DNA of 64,000 bases, taken from contig NC_091946.1 of NCBI RefSeq assembly GCF_041260155.1, positions 21,407,853 to 21,471,852 on the forward strand, given 5' to 3'. The stretch comes from Ptychodera flava. Its lineage: Eukaryota > Hemichordata > Enteropneusta > Ptychoderidae. The notes below the pieces were generated by a model. The model did no database searches and had not been told where the DNA came from. It saw only the letters and a list, made by a program, of their open reading frames with translations. Below, in pieces: positions 1 through 21,590 of the stretch (positions within the stretch are counted from its first letter, which is position 1; each line of letters opens with the position of its first letter). The translations under genes and the position numbers were made by a program.

Positions 1-33
1 TTTAGATTACAGGTGATTGTATACCTTCAAGAA

Positions 34-438
34 TTACCGATCACGGTTTTGGAGAGTGAATCTAATCCTCGCCAGAGACATGAATCCGGAGGGAGACAAA
101 CACATTGAGACTTTTAGATCTGAATCGGATATCAGCTTCATCTTTGACAATGTTTTCATTAATGTTGTTCTGGCGGCTAGCTTTATACCCTTCTTAGTAA
201 TGAATAACTCAAAACCATCCAACTTCTTATCGTATATCTATGCCAAACACAACACACTGTGTGCAATTATTATGTTTAACAAAGTAATTTCGATCCCGAA
301 ATTTCCATATTTACAATCAATTTGAACATTTCTATGATTGACAGTTTCATCATTGGTATTAGCTGTTGAACCGGGTAAATAACCAACATTTTTGCCAGGA
401 AACAACCCACATTGTTTTGCTAGTTTACTCCAACGCAT
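34..438 (-). other. Two short minus-strand open stretches, unrecognised
   Basis: Two consecutive minus-strand open stretches (438-238 and 222-34) lie in the same phase, separated by one TAG. The translated residues look protein-like (mixed composition, no simple repeat), but I recognise no family. They could be a decayed exon or chance. There is no clear splice acceptor or start context. From 439 to 2333 I see no gene and no recognisable element except an imperfect inverted pair near 2000-2200. Confidence 0.15.
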
Positions 439-1999
439 TTGACTCGGTCGATAACAATGAATTGATTGACAATGTAAAATATGAAATTCTCTCTAATTTC
501 ATTCAAAAGGATTGCTGCCTTCCAATATCACTAGGAACAACGATTTCTCCTCACACAAGAAGCCTTAGAATGAGTCAAAATGCAGGGACAATTACCAAAC
601 GTTTCATGACTGGAAACTCTACTGTTTCTTGTATGTGAATCTACTAGACCTTGACGTTCGAATTCATGGATAATACTTCCTTTTTCTGAATCAGTGCACT
701 ATCAAAGTCCCATGCCAGCGGGAGACAGTAAGTTATACTTGAAAACTAACACTCGCCAGAAACAAATGAAATGACATTTTCAATACCAATAAAACAAATA
801 CATGATTATCTGCTACAGAAAGATAAACTAGACATACTCCAAATCATAAATGACACAGAACATTGAAGCAATATTGTTTGCAAGAATTTCCGTATGGCAC
901 GACCCAGTACTTAAGATACGCCCAGGTAGAAAGTAACATTCGGAAAAGAGAAAAATCAGAGCGAAATCTCAGTTGTTTGGTATTGTTAATACCATTATGA
1001 TCGTTAAGGTAAGCAACGAGATTAGGATAAAAATAAGAAAATCGGATTTTGGTAATTGTGAAGAGAAAAAGATAAAAACAACAAAAAGCCAAACAAACCG
1101 AAAACATATGTATTTTTTCTGATAAGTGAACGTTGGCCATTTACTTGTCAATATGCCTAAGCTGCTGCCAATTAAATAAATTTTTGTCACAAGTTACAAC
1201 GACAATTATTTTGTCGATTGTATGTTCAACTTTCTAAAGCTAAATACACTATCTTTTTTCACAATGACCAGGACAGTCGCTCGACTGACTCTTCAAACAG
1301 AATACATATTTGCAGCACGCAGTAATCGTACACACTAATTCGATACAAAGAATATGCAGAATAAGTAATATTTTACGAATCAGTCGCTTTGGACAGGCTA
1401 CGACCCTGATCACCATGTAGAATCTATTATTTTCACAAAACTTACTGAGCCCTTTTGGATTTGCTTCATGTGCCTCTGTTATCTCTATTGATTGTGGCCC
1501 AGTATGTGAGCCCGGTTAGCTGGCTGGTCCGTTAATGAATGTTGAAATGAAATAAATAGTTTTGTATGATTGATTAATTCATTTTTGAAGGTTCTTATAG
1601 ACCGGGTAGCAACGTCTGAGGCTACGCAGATAATCTTACCACTATGACTTGCTTGGTTGTGATTCGTTGAGAAGCGAGGCGATCCATAGCTGCTCCACGG
1701 TGCACTTCTAAGTTGGTGCTTAGTTAGGCGGAATACCAAACAACACGCCATAAGCGGTTGAATGGGGGAAAAGGCTACGAACAGCAATAGTCTGAGTCAC
1801 CTGTTATACCTGCTGCGCCTGTGGTCGAAAGCAAGGTTAGAATAACTTTCATCGTCGCGATGTCGCGTGTGATGTTGACTTATTCGTATAGTTTATGAAC
1901 TAAGCTTCTTCACGCAAATAATTCGATGTTTATGCGCAAGGCGTAATAAAAGTAAAGCCTCAAAAATTAAAAGCTTTATCTATCATTAGTAAAATTCTG

Positions 2000-2200
2000 G
2001 GCATAGGTATGTGATAAATCGGTTATAAGCAATAAAGCACACCCAGAAACCGTATACCATGAAATTTTGACCAGTTGACGACATATATGCACGAGCGATA
2101 GCGAGTGTATGTATAGAGTGAACTTATCAGAACTGAGTGGTATACCGTCGCTGCGTGTGATTTATCGCTATTATGTCATAACAATAGAGTGAATTTCTGG
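2000..2200. repeat. Imperfect foldback repeat with CCGTATACCA motif
   Basis: Left half (about 2012-2065) carries GATAAATC, CACACCCAG and CCGTATACCA. The right half (about 2130-2170) carries the reverse complement of similar words (TGGTATACCGT, GCGTGTGATTTATC). A related fragment with GCATACCGTGAAATTCAACA and GCACGAGCGATA lies near 13787-13830, so this is a dispersed miniature element. The class is not determined. Confidence 0.4.
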
Positions 2201-2333
2201 CATTTAACGTCCTAAAAGGATTTTTTCTCTCGCTGAGAGCTCGCGCATGTGCCAACCGTGGTTTTTCCCGAATATACCACCATTTTTTTCACATTGCGCC
2301 ATCAATGTACTGGTATGATGTAATAGGTAATAA

Positions 2334-2584
2334 CCTCAACGAAATCGTTCATTAGTTTCAAATTTTAAGGGTGACCGGGAGCTTTAATAGCATGTCCCTA
2401 TGACTTATGACATTTTCATTATTTATGTTAAAAGGATTATATGTATCCCTTTATCCTTTCCTTTGAGCTATCGTGGGCACGTTTCTTGCGAATGTAAAGG
2501 TCCCAAACCATGAGAATATTTTGATCTTATTTTTTGTCTTTGTCAAACCAAGAGGCAATGGACAGTCAAGTCCAATAAAAGGAT
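2334..2584. repeat. Direct repeat copy A (250 bp)
   Basis: This copy is over 90% identical by eye to 2988-3232, in the same orientation about 655 bp away. Both start at CCTCAAACGAAATCGTTCA-like sequence and end at CCAATAAAAGGAT. The minus strand stays open through both copies (shared residues include FIGLDCPLPLGLTKTK), but neither has a start or splice context I can defend. It is a local duplication or two copies of one dispersed repeat. Confidence 0.7.
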
Positions 2585-2987
2585 TGAGAGTGGTACCTTT
2601 TAAATCGAAAAGTTTTAAAATCTGTCTTTGTTTATGCAAGATACTTGTCATTTTTGACCTTGTGGATGCGTCGTTCTTACGGACTTCTAAGTACAAAGAC
2701 TTCACCGAAAAATACTGATGTTGTGATCAGCAGACTAAAAGTAAACGCCCACGTTGGAGCTAGATATCTGCTTCTCTATCTTACTAAAATTTAACATATA
2801 CCTAAAGTAGGTCATTCCTACAAAACTTGCCGATGTAATATTTCTCACAGAAAGAAGGAATTCTAACGGTTACCAACTTACAAGTGTTTCCGGTATCTGT
2901 ACTTGTATTTCTGACGAATCAAAACAGTTTCCTGGACATCTGACACGTAAAATATACAACTAAATTCTCAAAAATCGCAATTGTAAG

Positions 2988-3232
2988 CCTCAAACGAAAT
3001 CGTTCATTAGTTTCTAATTTTAAGGGTGACCGGGAACTTTAATAGCATGTCCCTATGACATGTTCATTATTTATGTTAAAAGGATTATATGTATCCCTTT
3101 ATCCTTTCCTTTGAGCTATCGTGGGCACGTTTCTTGTGAATGTAAAGGTCCCAAACCATGAGAATATTTTGATCTTAGTTTTTGTCTTTGTCAAACCAAG
3201 AGGCAATGGACAGTCAAGTCCAATAAAAGGAT
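2988..3232. repeat. Direct repeat copy B (245 bp)
   Basis: Second copy of the repeat at 2334-2584, differing by a handful of substitutions and one short deletion near 3056. The sequence between the copies (2585-2987) is unrelated to either copy. Confidence 0.7.
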
Positions 3233-3546
3233 CAGTGATTGATACCAGCGAACCATAAAACGAAATGCGTCGATCTGTAAAAATCAGGTTTTTTGCCACT
3301 AATGTGCTGAAAATGGCTGCTGTGTTTGTCATGCAATTTCAGCAAAGGGGATTTTACTTCATGCATAGGTAAAGAATGTTGACGTTTTAACGCACGTTTT
3401 TGTTAACATTTACAGAAGGACGGGCTTGCATGACCAGGGGTATCGGTACAATGTTTGCAAATTTATGAAAAAAATTAACAAACCCATTCAACTTATATTA
3501 TCTGCAGTTTTATACATTTTATACGTCTATGTTATTATGATTCAAC

Positions 3547-3758
3547 GTTGTGTTGTGTTGTGTTGTGTTGTGTTGTGTTGTGTTGTGTTGTGTTGTGTTG
3601 TGTTGTGTTGCGTTGTGCTGTTGCGTTGTGTTGTGGTGTGTTTTGTTCGTTTTGTTGTGTCGTGCTGTTGCATTGTGTTGTGTTGTATTGTGTTGTGTTG
3701 TGTTGTGTTGTGTTGTGTTGTGTTGTGTTGTGTTGTGTTGTCTTGTGTTGTGTTGTGT
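3547..3758. repeat. TGTTG pentanucleotide microsatellite
   Basis: About 210 bp of TGTTG repeats, nearly perfect at both ends with an interrupted middle (3611-3670). It stays open in all six frames because the unit and its complement lack stops, producing Cys/Val-rich and Thr/Gln/His/Asn-rich artefact ORFs. Confidence 0.95.
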
Positions 3759-4393
3759 CGGTACGCAAAGAGCAATGGCCCACACGCAATTGAAAATGGA
3801 AGATAGCTTGACGGATTAGTTAATAAAGGTATATCCTATAGGGAATGTGCAAATATACAAGTGCCCATTCGCTGTTGTTTTGAATGTAGGCAATTATAAT
3901 TATTTGAAACCTTTACTTTCTCGAAGGACTTCAAAATGAGTGTACACAAACGGCAGATAAGAAATATTTTGGAAAAATTTGAGCGTCCGAATATCTGTCC
4001 CCCTAACAGATGATAAACTGCTCCAGAATACTAGTTTTGAAACACTAGGGCACTGTAAAATGAAACAAAAGATGTTCTTTGAACGTCATGTGCGACCTCA
4101 TACAGCTGAGACAAACCTTTCTGTTATATTCCTTTCTCTCTCTTAATAGCGAAGATATGAATTTACCAAAGTACATGACGTCAGCAATGGGGTTTTTTTG
4201 AACAAAAACATCAGTTAAGACTAAATTTGCCTGAACTTCTGATGTGTATTTCAAATGACTTTCTTCTATTTGTGAAGTACAGTTTCTTGTTCTTCTCCAT
4301 TCATCAAGTCAAAATATTAAGTGTCCAACAGGTCAACATTAAAAAATAACACCCTATAGCATGGGCAAGATCCCGCCCGAGGGATGGTGCCCA

Positions 4394-4444
4394 TAGTGGT
4401 AATATTGATGATGCCCTTGTATCATCAATTATATTACCGCCATG
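4394..4444. repeat. Short hairpin with GGTAATATTGATGAT arms
   Basis: An inverted repeat of about 20 bp per arm (GGTAATATTGATGAT against ATCATCAATTATATTACC) around a short loop. It is probably a decayed miniature element. The rest of 3760-6570 holds no gene I can support. A weak fragment of the AGGTAG/TTAA dispersed family lies near 3900-4010. Confidence 0.5.
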
Positions 4445-6573
4445 AGCAGCAACCCCAGACCTAAATTGTTTGCATTTTTAAAAACACGCAGGATTTTGCC
4501 AAACTTTGCTGTCCTTGATGGGTGGCACCCGATCAAAAATTAAAGATTTTAAAGGTTTCCGACAGACCTGCCATGATTCCTCTAGGCGTGTTTATTGAAA
4601 CTTTTAAACATTTCTTTCGATTTCGTCGAGGTATGAACATGTGGGTATTCGTTTCATATATAGACAGTGAGAACGCACGACTTTCAACATCATACGATCA
4701 TGTCCCAGACAGCCCTGAAACATTTCCATTTGTCGCCAGTCTGATGAGTTGGAGTCATTAGCCTCATCTGAACCCGCATGTTAGGTGACAAATGATTCTA
4801 TTGGACAATTTCACAGTCCTTCGCTCCATAAAGAAGCTTGTAATGATCTGGAGGGAGACCACTTTTACCTGTCAGCCGGCGGAGTTTCTCTCAATCAGCT
4901 CTAAGTTGTCTTGCATAACGCAAGCTGTTAGAATACTACTTTTCTTTGGTGGAGAATCCGGGTAAGACGAACAAGATAGTCGTGGTAAGTATTTAATCCT
5001 ACTTCTTGTCACAGTATACGACCTATATTATAATGCTTTCTGATTTCTGTGCTTTATGTTCAAACCCAGTACATGAAATTCTCGTTTTGAAACCGTCCCA
5101 TATCCGATGCAAGTTTTTGTTGACTAGGGTTATATATTAGCAGGAAGCTGGCAAATACAGCCATAGCCTAAAGTCACGTGCAACGTCTATTTGGAATTTA
5201 TTGTCTGGGCTTTGTAAAAGACTATATTCCCCGAACTGAAAGTGCTTAGCTGCACTATCATGACGGGAAGTTAATCGTATGTGTAGCATTCATACTTTTT
5301 TTTCGATTTCCATTTCTGTCTTACGGATTTTCCCACATCTACAAAGGTGAGACGGCGTCCTTTGAGATTTCTAAAATTTCCAATTCATGAAAATATACCA
5401 AAAGAAGAGTAAAATTCAATGCTGGATGTAGCTATGTCTTCAAAGCCATAATTTAGATCTATGGCCACGGCATCAGTCAAAGTAACAAATTACATGGCCT
5501 TATTCAGTCAAGTACAGCAAGACCAGATACACACCATATAATCACTGAAATCAAGTATAGTCCTGTGAAAGGGGTTATTGAGCATGCCCTGTGACAGAGC
5601 AAGTCACCCAGCTCTTGCGTCTGACAACAGATTCAACACCATCAAATTAATGTGTTAAGTTTTCTCGCTATGGCTTAGACTATTTTCACCTAACGAGAGG
5701 CTACTTATAAGCTACTATGCATCGCGCACGTATAAGAAAACATCCATTTAAGCTGATATCAACAACGTGAGTGGAAATGTTGCTGACATAACGCATACGC
5801 TCAACTGATGAACCGCTGCAAGATAGGCAACAGGAAAATCAAAACCCCACTATATAGCTGTATCTTTTAGTATTATTTTTATAAGCTTGTGAGGATGTAC
5901 TAATTTAGGTGTGTGTATAAATTATTAACTACCCCTTTGGACTGTGTATGTGATTTTTAACTAGATAAAGATTACACTGCGATTAAATGTCTGCCTAAAC
6001 ATTAAATCGCAGCCCATGCGGAAAAGCAATAACCATGGATACTGTGCATATCTGCACTGGAATCTTCACAAAACTGCACAGAGTAGTCCAATGTAATGCA
6101 TAGGGGTGAATGTTTTTAACTGTGACATTGTATGTTCTGTTTCCTTTGTAATATAACCAATTTTTGAAAATATCGGGAAATCAACATGGCCGTTAAAATT
6201 TGAATTTTTGTCAAATGTTTCACAAAGAATGGTTTCCTAATGCAGGAAAATCCCACACTCCTTCAGAGGGTAGAATTCAGAGGAAACTAGGAGAGAATAC
6301 GAAGATATTTTGAGGTCAACAAATTTCAAGAGTTACAGCTAGTGGGGCTTTGATAAGTTCTTGACATATTTTCCAGAAATATATTCATGGTGTAGAGTAA
6401 TTGTGATATGAGCTTAGTATGTTGCAAATTCGTCAACAAAATAGACGCACGTGAAAAAAAGACCTCGTAATTAACTTTCACTTAACTTTCGATGCACGGA
6501 AGTTCCTCACTAAGATACTGACCAAATCATACTGCTGTGACTGACTTCTTTTTCTGTAATCATACTACAAATT

Positions 6574-6762
6574 ATTTGCTTCTTTTTGTAATTTTTTCAT
6601 TTATGTTGCACATTGCAGATGTCTTTTATCCGATTACGAAGATATTTCTTACTTTAAAGTTTCATAATTTGCTTCTTTTTGTAATTTTTTTCATTTATGT
6701 TGCACATTGCAGATGTCTTTTATCCGATTACGAAGATATTTCTTACTTCAAAGTTTCATAAT
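6574..6762. repeat. Tandem duplication, two copies of about 93 bp
   Basis: Copies 6574-6666 and 6667-6762 are almost identical. Each contains TTATGTTGCACATTGCAG followed by ATGTCTTTTATCCG. The second copy leads directly into the small secreted ORF that follows. The first copy carries the same start region but hits a stop where the second has CAA. Confidence 0.9.
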
Positions 6763-6994
6763 GTGCCTTCTTATATCGACTGGCTTCTCAAGATGTCAGC
6801 GTAAACTCCGTACAGTTCCAGTGAACCTAGACAACCGCCGAGTACAACTGACCACTTTCGTATGTGTCCAGGACCGCAGCCGCTTCATCGCGCCAACGTT
6901 CTCTATCGATAAGAACGATTTGCACTTCGTCGAACAACCTTCCTGTGATGACTGCTGCTGTCGAGTGTCAAACTCGCGAGTTAAACAGGTATAG
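6713..6994 (+). CDS. Putative small secreted cysteine-containing protein, or first exon of one
   Basis: Unrecognised. From the ATG at 6713 the reading runs 93 residues to a TAG. The start is a convincing signal peptide: basic MSFIRLRR, then a hydrophobic core with LLQSFIMCLLIST, and a likely cleavage after GFS. The mature part is polar and has one Cys near its N-terminus, one in TTFVCVQD and a CDDCCC cluster near the end. Base composition is clearly more GC-rich than the flanks, which supports real coding sequence. A GT donor-like site (CAG|GTATAG) lies at 6988/6989 just before the stop, so this may be a first exon whose continuation was lost or displaced when the LINE landed immediately downstream. 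An ATG six bases upstream (6707) would add two residues; the 6713 start is preferred because the signal peptide then begins at once. Confidence 0.4.
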   Translation: MSFIRLRRYFLLQSFIMCLLISTGFSRCQRKLRTVPVNLDNRRVQLTTFVCVQDRSRFIAPTFSIDKNDLHFVEQPSCDDCCCRVSNSRVKQV

Positions 6995-9206
6995 TACGAG
7001 GATATGTGTAATCTGGGCAGGTATTGATTGGTCAGCTTTGAGTGAGGACATTATCAATGACTATACCGTTAAATCTGGTCATTATTTGAATGCAATAGTT
7101 CCACCAATCAGAGCTTTGTTATGTAAAAACTGCAACTGTGATGATCCATCCCATAGTCAACAAATTTCGACATATTATAATTCTATTTGTAATGCCTTGA
7201 CAAAAGCGAGTAATGATGTATTTCATAGTAGTAAATCAAAAAGTTACAATCCCATACCGGGTTGGAATGATATGGTGAAAGAAGCCCACAAAACTGCTCG
7301 CCATGCTTATACGATGTGGAATTCTGCTGATAAGCCACACTCTGGTCCGATTGCTGATTACATGCGTCGGACTAGATCGATATTTAAATATTCATTGAGA
7401 AACTGCAAGCGGCTGAAGCCAGCAACGTGCAGATGGTATGGCGAAAGCTCTTTTAGAAAATGACCATCGGAATTTTTGGGCCTCAGTTGCCCAAGTTAAT
7501 CACAAAAAGACACCTTTAGCAACATGTGTAAACAACATAAAAGGTGAACAGAATATTGCAGATATGTGGGGTTCACATTTCAAAAATCTGATGAACTCTG
7601 TAAATAATCCAAAACATGACGCATTTGTACAAAACGCATTAATGTCTATCTCATATACAGCTGATATGTCAATTACAGTTGATGAAATTCGTCGCATTAT
7701 TGATAACCTTATAATTGGGAAATCCCCTGGTCTAGATGGTCTTAGTGCTGAACACTTGTGTTACGCACACACCAATTGATTGTCCATCTTAGTCTTTGCT
7801 TTTCGTCAATGATGGTTCATGGGTTTGTTGCCTGAAAATCTGACAAATGTTGTTATTATTCCGCTTGTTAAAGACAAAACCGCTGATCCAAAAATAATTA
7901 CCGTCCAATCGCTTTGACAAGTGTGTTTTCTAAGGTTTTTGAACGGGCTCTTCTCGATAGGTGTGAAAACTATCTCACAACATCAGACAATCAGTTTGGT
8001 TTCAAGAAAATGCATGGTACAGACATGTGTATTTTCCTTTTAAAGGAAACCATTAGATATTATAAACTTAATGGCAGCTCAGTGTTCGTTTGTTTTCTTG
8101 ACGCCGAAAAGGCCTTTGACAGGGTGAATCATGGACACTTTCGAAAAAATTAATCGACAGACATATTCCGCTTTACATTGTACGGCTACTACATTTTTGG
8201 TACGCATCTCAACGTTTTTGCATTCGCTGGGGGAAATCAATATCATCCTTCTTTACAGTTACAAATGGGGTCCGTCAAGGGGGAATCATGTCACCACTTC
8301 TTTTTAATGTTTATATTGATGATCTTAATCACTCTTTGACTAGTTGTGGTGTCGGCTGTGAAGTAGGAGGAGTTGTTTTAAATAACTTGTCATACGCTGA
8401 TGATATGTGTCTGCTTTCACCTTCAATTAAAGGCTTAAGAAAACTTGTTAAAATTTGTGAGCTCTATGCCATAGATCATGATATTGTATACAATGTGTTA
8501 AAGACCAAGTGCATGTGCTTTACATCAGTCAACAAACTGAGTAATATTCCTTCGGTCATACTTAGAGGATACACGATAGACTTTGTCTCTAAATTTACTT
8601 ACCTTGGCCATATTTTTACTTACGATCTTAAAGATGATGATGATATTGCCTCTCAACGAAGGGCATTGTGCGGTCGTTCAAATTTGCTCTTACAAAATTT
8701 AGCCGGTGTAGCCCAGCTGTTAAATTGCGGCTTTTTAATGCTTTTTGCAATAATATTTATGGTGTACAATTATGGTGTAAATGTAAGTCTTCCTCAATTC
8801 GTGGCATTCATGTTTGTCATAACAATGCACTTCGAAGGCTACTGAGCCTCCCACGAATGGCTAGTATTACAAATTCGTTTGTCACTCTTAGTATGAATAA
8901 TTTCTCCGTTTTGAGGAGAAAAGCTGTTTATAGCTTTGCTTGTCGACTTCAGCATTGTGAAAACGAGCTTTTAAAAGTGTTATGTAAATCTGACATGTTT
9001 TATTCTGGTCTACAATGGCATTGGCAAAGTTTGCTCCACCGATGAATTTTTATTGTTTTTTTTTTTTTTTTTTTTAAATATTAGATTTTAATGCTGTGTC
9101 TTTCGCTTTGTGTATTGTTACTGTGTGCTTCTTTTCTGTACTTTGTTAACTATGGACGATTTTTTTTAATAATTTGTCTGAAATAAAATCTCATAATAAT
9201 AATAAT
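6995..9206 (+). mobile_element. 5'-truncated non-LTR retrotransposon (LINE), CR1/L2-like
   Basis: Fragments of a reverse transcriptase lie in order across three frames. The pre-RT region is about 7000-7430 (PGWNDMVKEAHKTARHA) and 7438-7779 (NFWASV, GKSPGLDGLSAEHL). Fingers and palm follow at about 7900-8150 (NYRPIALTSVFSKVFE after small shifts, QFGFK, VCFLDAEKAFDRVNH), then GVRQGG at about 8264 and the catalytic YADD at about 8393, and a thumb/C-terminal part to about 9045. No apurinic endonuclease domain is present, so the 5' end is truncated. Stops and shifts near 7430, 7780, 7900, 8150 and 8750 make it dead. The tail is a T-rich 3' UTR ending in GAAATAAAATCTC plus an AAT microsatellite (9192-9206), as CR1/L2-type tails often do. 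I could not find a target-site duplication. Confidence 0.85.
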
Positions 9207-9873
9207 GTAATGGCAATGAAATCTAAACTACGCTCAAGTCGATTGGAACAGATATTTAAACTTTGGTCAGTGGAGAGGGCTTTATCATGAGCGAAAATGG
9301 TCTTGATGTAATGATAACATTCTCCAATAGGTTGATAATACGTAGTTGAATATAAAAGATACCATTGCAGCCCTTGAACACGCTACAGGCGGTTGGATTT
9401 TTGTTTTGCAATACCTGTAATAATAATGATAATAATAATAGATTCGGCTGTCTGAACGCCAGTGCCCTTGATAAATTATAATATAAGGAACAGTAACATT
9501 TGCAAAAGAATGAAAAAAACATTTTCTTCCGTAAACCACTCATGTACTCAACTGATATTAAAGCACGTTCTGATATATTTTCGCAAAAGATGTATGGAAT
9601 TGTTGAGTCCTTTTGCAGTTAAATTGCTACGACGCACGCGCTGGAATCTATTGTCTTTTTTGAATTAATTATTTCCCGTGACCAGCTGTACCTAACTTTT
9701 ACTCAATAACGAAAATGCCTCTGGTTCCGATTTGATGCATATACTAATAGTATAATACGTCCTACAAAACATTTCATTGTGCATGGTGCTATAATGTAGT
9801 AACTCTAATCAAGTGATGATTGTTGAATTTGGATCGTACATTTGTAGAAGGTGTTAACTATATTGCTTATGCT
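9207..9873. other. No recognisable feature
   Basis: AT-rich sequence after the LINE tail. Short open stretches exist on both strands but none shows a start context, splice sites or a family resemblance. Confidence 0.4.
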
Positions 9874-18471
<8,598 letters not shown>

Positions 18472-18479
18472 GGTTCACA

Positions 18480-18842
18480 GTGGACCCTGACAAAGAGTTT
18501 GTGTTGAAAAATATGACTTCTGGCTAACCTTTTGATCAGAAACAAAACGACCGCTTAAAAACGGGGCACTTTAGACAACTCTGCACATATGCGGAAACTT
18601 GGTATGGAACCCTGCACTGTTTTAATATAAATAAATAGATTTGATTTAAGTGTTATTTAAATTTGTCATCGTCGTGCCACTTGGTATCCATAGAAGCAAT
18701 CCTGATACATGTAAATACTTTGGCATAGCTTTGATACCAACCAACCAACCGAATAAACAAATAAACAAATAAATATGCGTGAATATAATTCAGCTTCGCA
18801 ATAATGGAACGAACAGTCTTTTTTGCATGTGCATCGAAGTAA

Positions 18843-18892
<50 letters not shown>

Positions 18893-18900
18893 CTCTCTCA

Positions 18901-18954
<54 letters not shown>

Positions 18955-21216
18955 ATGCACCGCACTTCAGATACAACAGATTTCTGCAAAGTGAACTGTA
19001 TGAAAGATTTCAGACTGTATCCCCGAACTTGTATAAAACAGGAAAGAACATCCAGCTATTCTGGAGAATAGTGGGAAATGGAACAGTCGACTTGACAGCA
19101 AGGCACATCTAGGAGAAAGGCGGCGAATGTAAACGAAGTGTTTTTTTAACGTTAAACATGCAGACAGTCGTTCAGAGCGTGGAATGAACTATGAAAGGCC
19201 GCAATTACTGAGCGTATCCAACAAAAAAGTAAAAAAAAGAACAGGAAAACTGGTACACTACTAACATAGTTCATTGCGATTTGCTATAGTCTCCTTCATA
19301 AACGGATATATATAGATGGACATTGAAGAGCTGTCGAAGTAATATAGTAAGACTAAAACTTGGAGAGGGGCGAGGGTAATAAAGCCATGACTACTAAGGC
19401 TCTAACTGGGAGGGAGTGTTTCCGAAGGGTATTAATAGTTTTTAAATCGATAAATCAGATCCTCTCACATGTATCATGCCTTAACTACACTTCCTATGTA
19501 TACAGTGGAAGTCATGATGTCACACAATCCGACAGGAAGCGTTTGACATCAGTCTTGTGGACGAGTAATGCTCAGTGCGGACATCTGACCGCTACATTCG
19601 AATATTTAGACTTTTATAGCAGAGGAATGAAATTTTTCATAGGACGTACGTAACAAGTTTGAAACTAATAAAACACAATTTGACTGGTGAGAAATCTTAC
19701 AAGGTACTCTATGTGTACGCCAAATCGCTCTCGACTCCACCGATGCCATCGAATAGCAAGTCTTTCCTTTTTATCTCGTTCAATTCAAGCTACATCAGTC
19801 TCAGTCCGAATTTGACAGCTCTGAGCCAGCTGAAAACTGAGGTTCTTTGTACCATTGTTGTGCAGTATTGATCAAGCGTACGTGTGCTTCTAAGATTCAA
19901 GCCGACTTTGTGCAATAAAAAAAAATGTTTTTGTCGTTTGCTATGGCAATAAACCAAATATTTTTGAAATGCTTGACCAGAAGTCTGGTGACCTGGGAAC
20001 ACAAAAATTCCACCAAATGGAACAGGGCATCATAACATAATTTGAGACATAGTGCATTGAGTACATTCATAACCATATTAATATAATATTTGCATTCTTT
20101 GATTGGCTTTGAGGGGAAGAGAAGTCGTCGGCGTCCCTCATTATGTAGGCAGCGATGACGAGTACGCGCACGTACGCATAGGTGAGGTTCACGTCACTGA
20201 ACGCTTGCTTTCGCACGGAGGAATCCTTACGACATCATAAACTCAAGTCATCGAAAGGGAAAGAAAAAACTTCCAGCATGTGAAAGATATCTATTACATA
20301 CTAACTTAGTATATTGGTTCACGGGACGATCCAGGGTTGGTAAAATAGTGTGTGCACTTTAAATGGGGAGAAATGGCGCATTGACCACTTCACCAAATTA
20401 GTTGTGCATGGAATCAACTGAATACTCTTATAAAAAAGACGTCATTTGATAGGAATTCGAAAGCATGCACAATTCCCATGTATAGAGCTTATCTTTACCT
20501 CCCTGTACAAACGAATCGGCTTGAAATTGAAAAGTTGACAGGGTGCATTAATTTAGGATTTTCAATGTAAAGACTGCTGGGTCTTTTGGGACAAAACAGA
20601 TTCAATGCGCTCAACTCAAGTTGTATGCAGCTTACCCTACTATAGGTATGAAAAATAAATATATCAAAGTCCGCCGTCCACTTTGAATGTACGATTAAGA
20701 TCGTTCAGAGTGACGGTACAGATGACAGCAAATCCAACGTGATACTTGTTGCCTGGACAACATTGTCATCATCATAATTATCATTGCCATATTTTAAAAC
20801 TTACAGTAACATAATAAAATGTGAATTACAGTTGGCCTACAGTGGTAATATGGGGCCTGGAAAGTAGCCTATGCGCTTGTCAAGCCTAACCCCATTAACT
20901 CGTATGTACATTGCATTACCAAAAGCCACCATGGGCTGCTGTCTATTTAAGAATGATACATTGTGAAGGATGGCACTCATCAGAAATATTCTACCTCTTT
21001 TGCAGTATCCCGGAAACAGGGTGTGTGTAAATATCAAACGATAATCCCGCTGGATGCATACTGCACGTTATATGAAAATGTTTATGGGAGATTTTCAAGC
21101 ATTTAGTTCACATCCGTGTTGTTTTTCCGTGTCTTGACAGTTTTGACATTTTTCGTCAATAGACTGTCGTTGGACAAAAAGCGAGTATGTAGAAACTTGA
21201 AGAATTGCCAGTTAAG
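18480..21216. other. Gene-free stretch with a CT microsatellite
   Basis: Upstream of the unrecognised minus-strand gene. Apart from the CT repeat at 18845-18949 there is no exon, hairpin or repeat I can support. The first few hundred bases (18472-18800) may include that gene's promoter, but no defining element is visible. Confidence 0.35.
18845..18949. repeat. CT dinucleotide microsatellite
   Basis: About 105 bp of CT repeats with a few interruptions (CCT, CA). ORFs across it are artefacts. Confidence 0.95.
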
Positions 21217-21220
21217 TTTT

Positions 21221-21590
21221 AAGCTAGCCGGACGCGCCACGGGGACACATATTCGGACACTCAAATGTCTACAATTCTTTTCTGATCCAGCACTTGTGAA
21301 CGCTGATTTTAAAGCTCTTGGAGAAAGAAAAACTTTCGCCGCCTTAGTTTTTTGAAAATCGAAAATGTATTTTCCCCACAGAGTTACCACAGAGATGGCA
21401 GCCATTTTGATAATTTCAAATATCTGAAAATGTTGTTTATTTTGTTTCGCTTGTTCAAAACTTTGCACGATGACCCCAAATTTTGATTGTTGATTTGGTA
21501 AGAGAATGGTTGAAAGTTTCTTTTATGAAAATTTGAGCAAAAGATTCAGTCTTACACTTTCGAGGTGCATACTGCCTTAGGTTGTCGCAT
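21221..21590 (+). repeat. AGGTAG/TTAA dispersed miniature element copy
   Basis: About 370 bp. One end reads CACGGGGACACATATTCGG, the other TTTCGAGGTGCATACTGCC followed by TTAG. Internal words CAGCCATTTTGATAATTTCA and CAAAACTTTGCACGATGACC match the other copies. A second copy in the opposite orientation follows within 300 bp (21893-22228). Confidence 0.75.

Noticed and set aside
3519-3819. Several overlapping ORFs on both strands
   Set aside because: All are translations of the TGTTG microsatellite; the unit has no stop in any frame.
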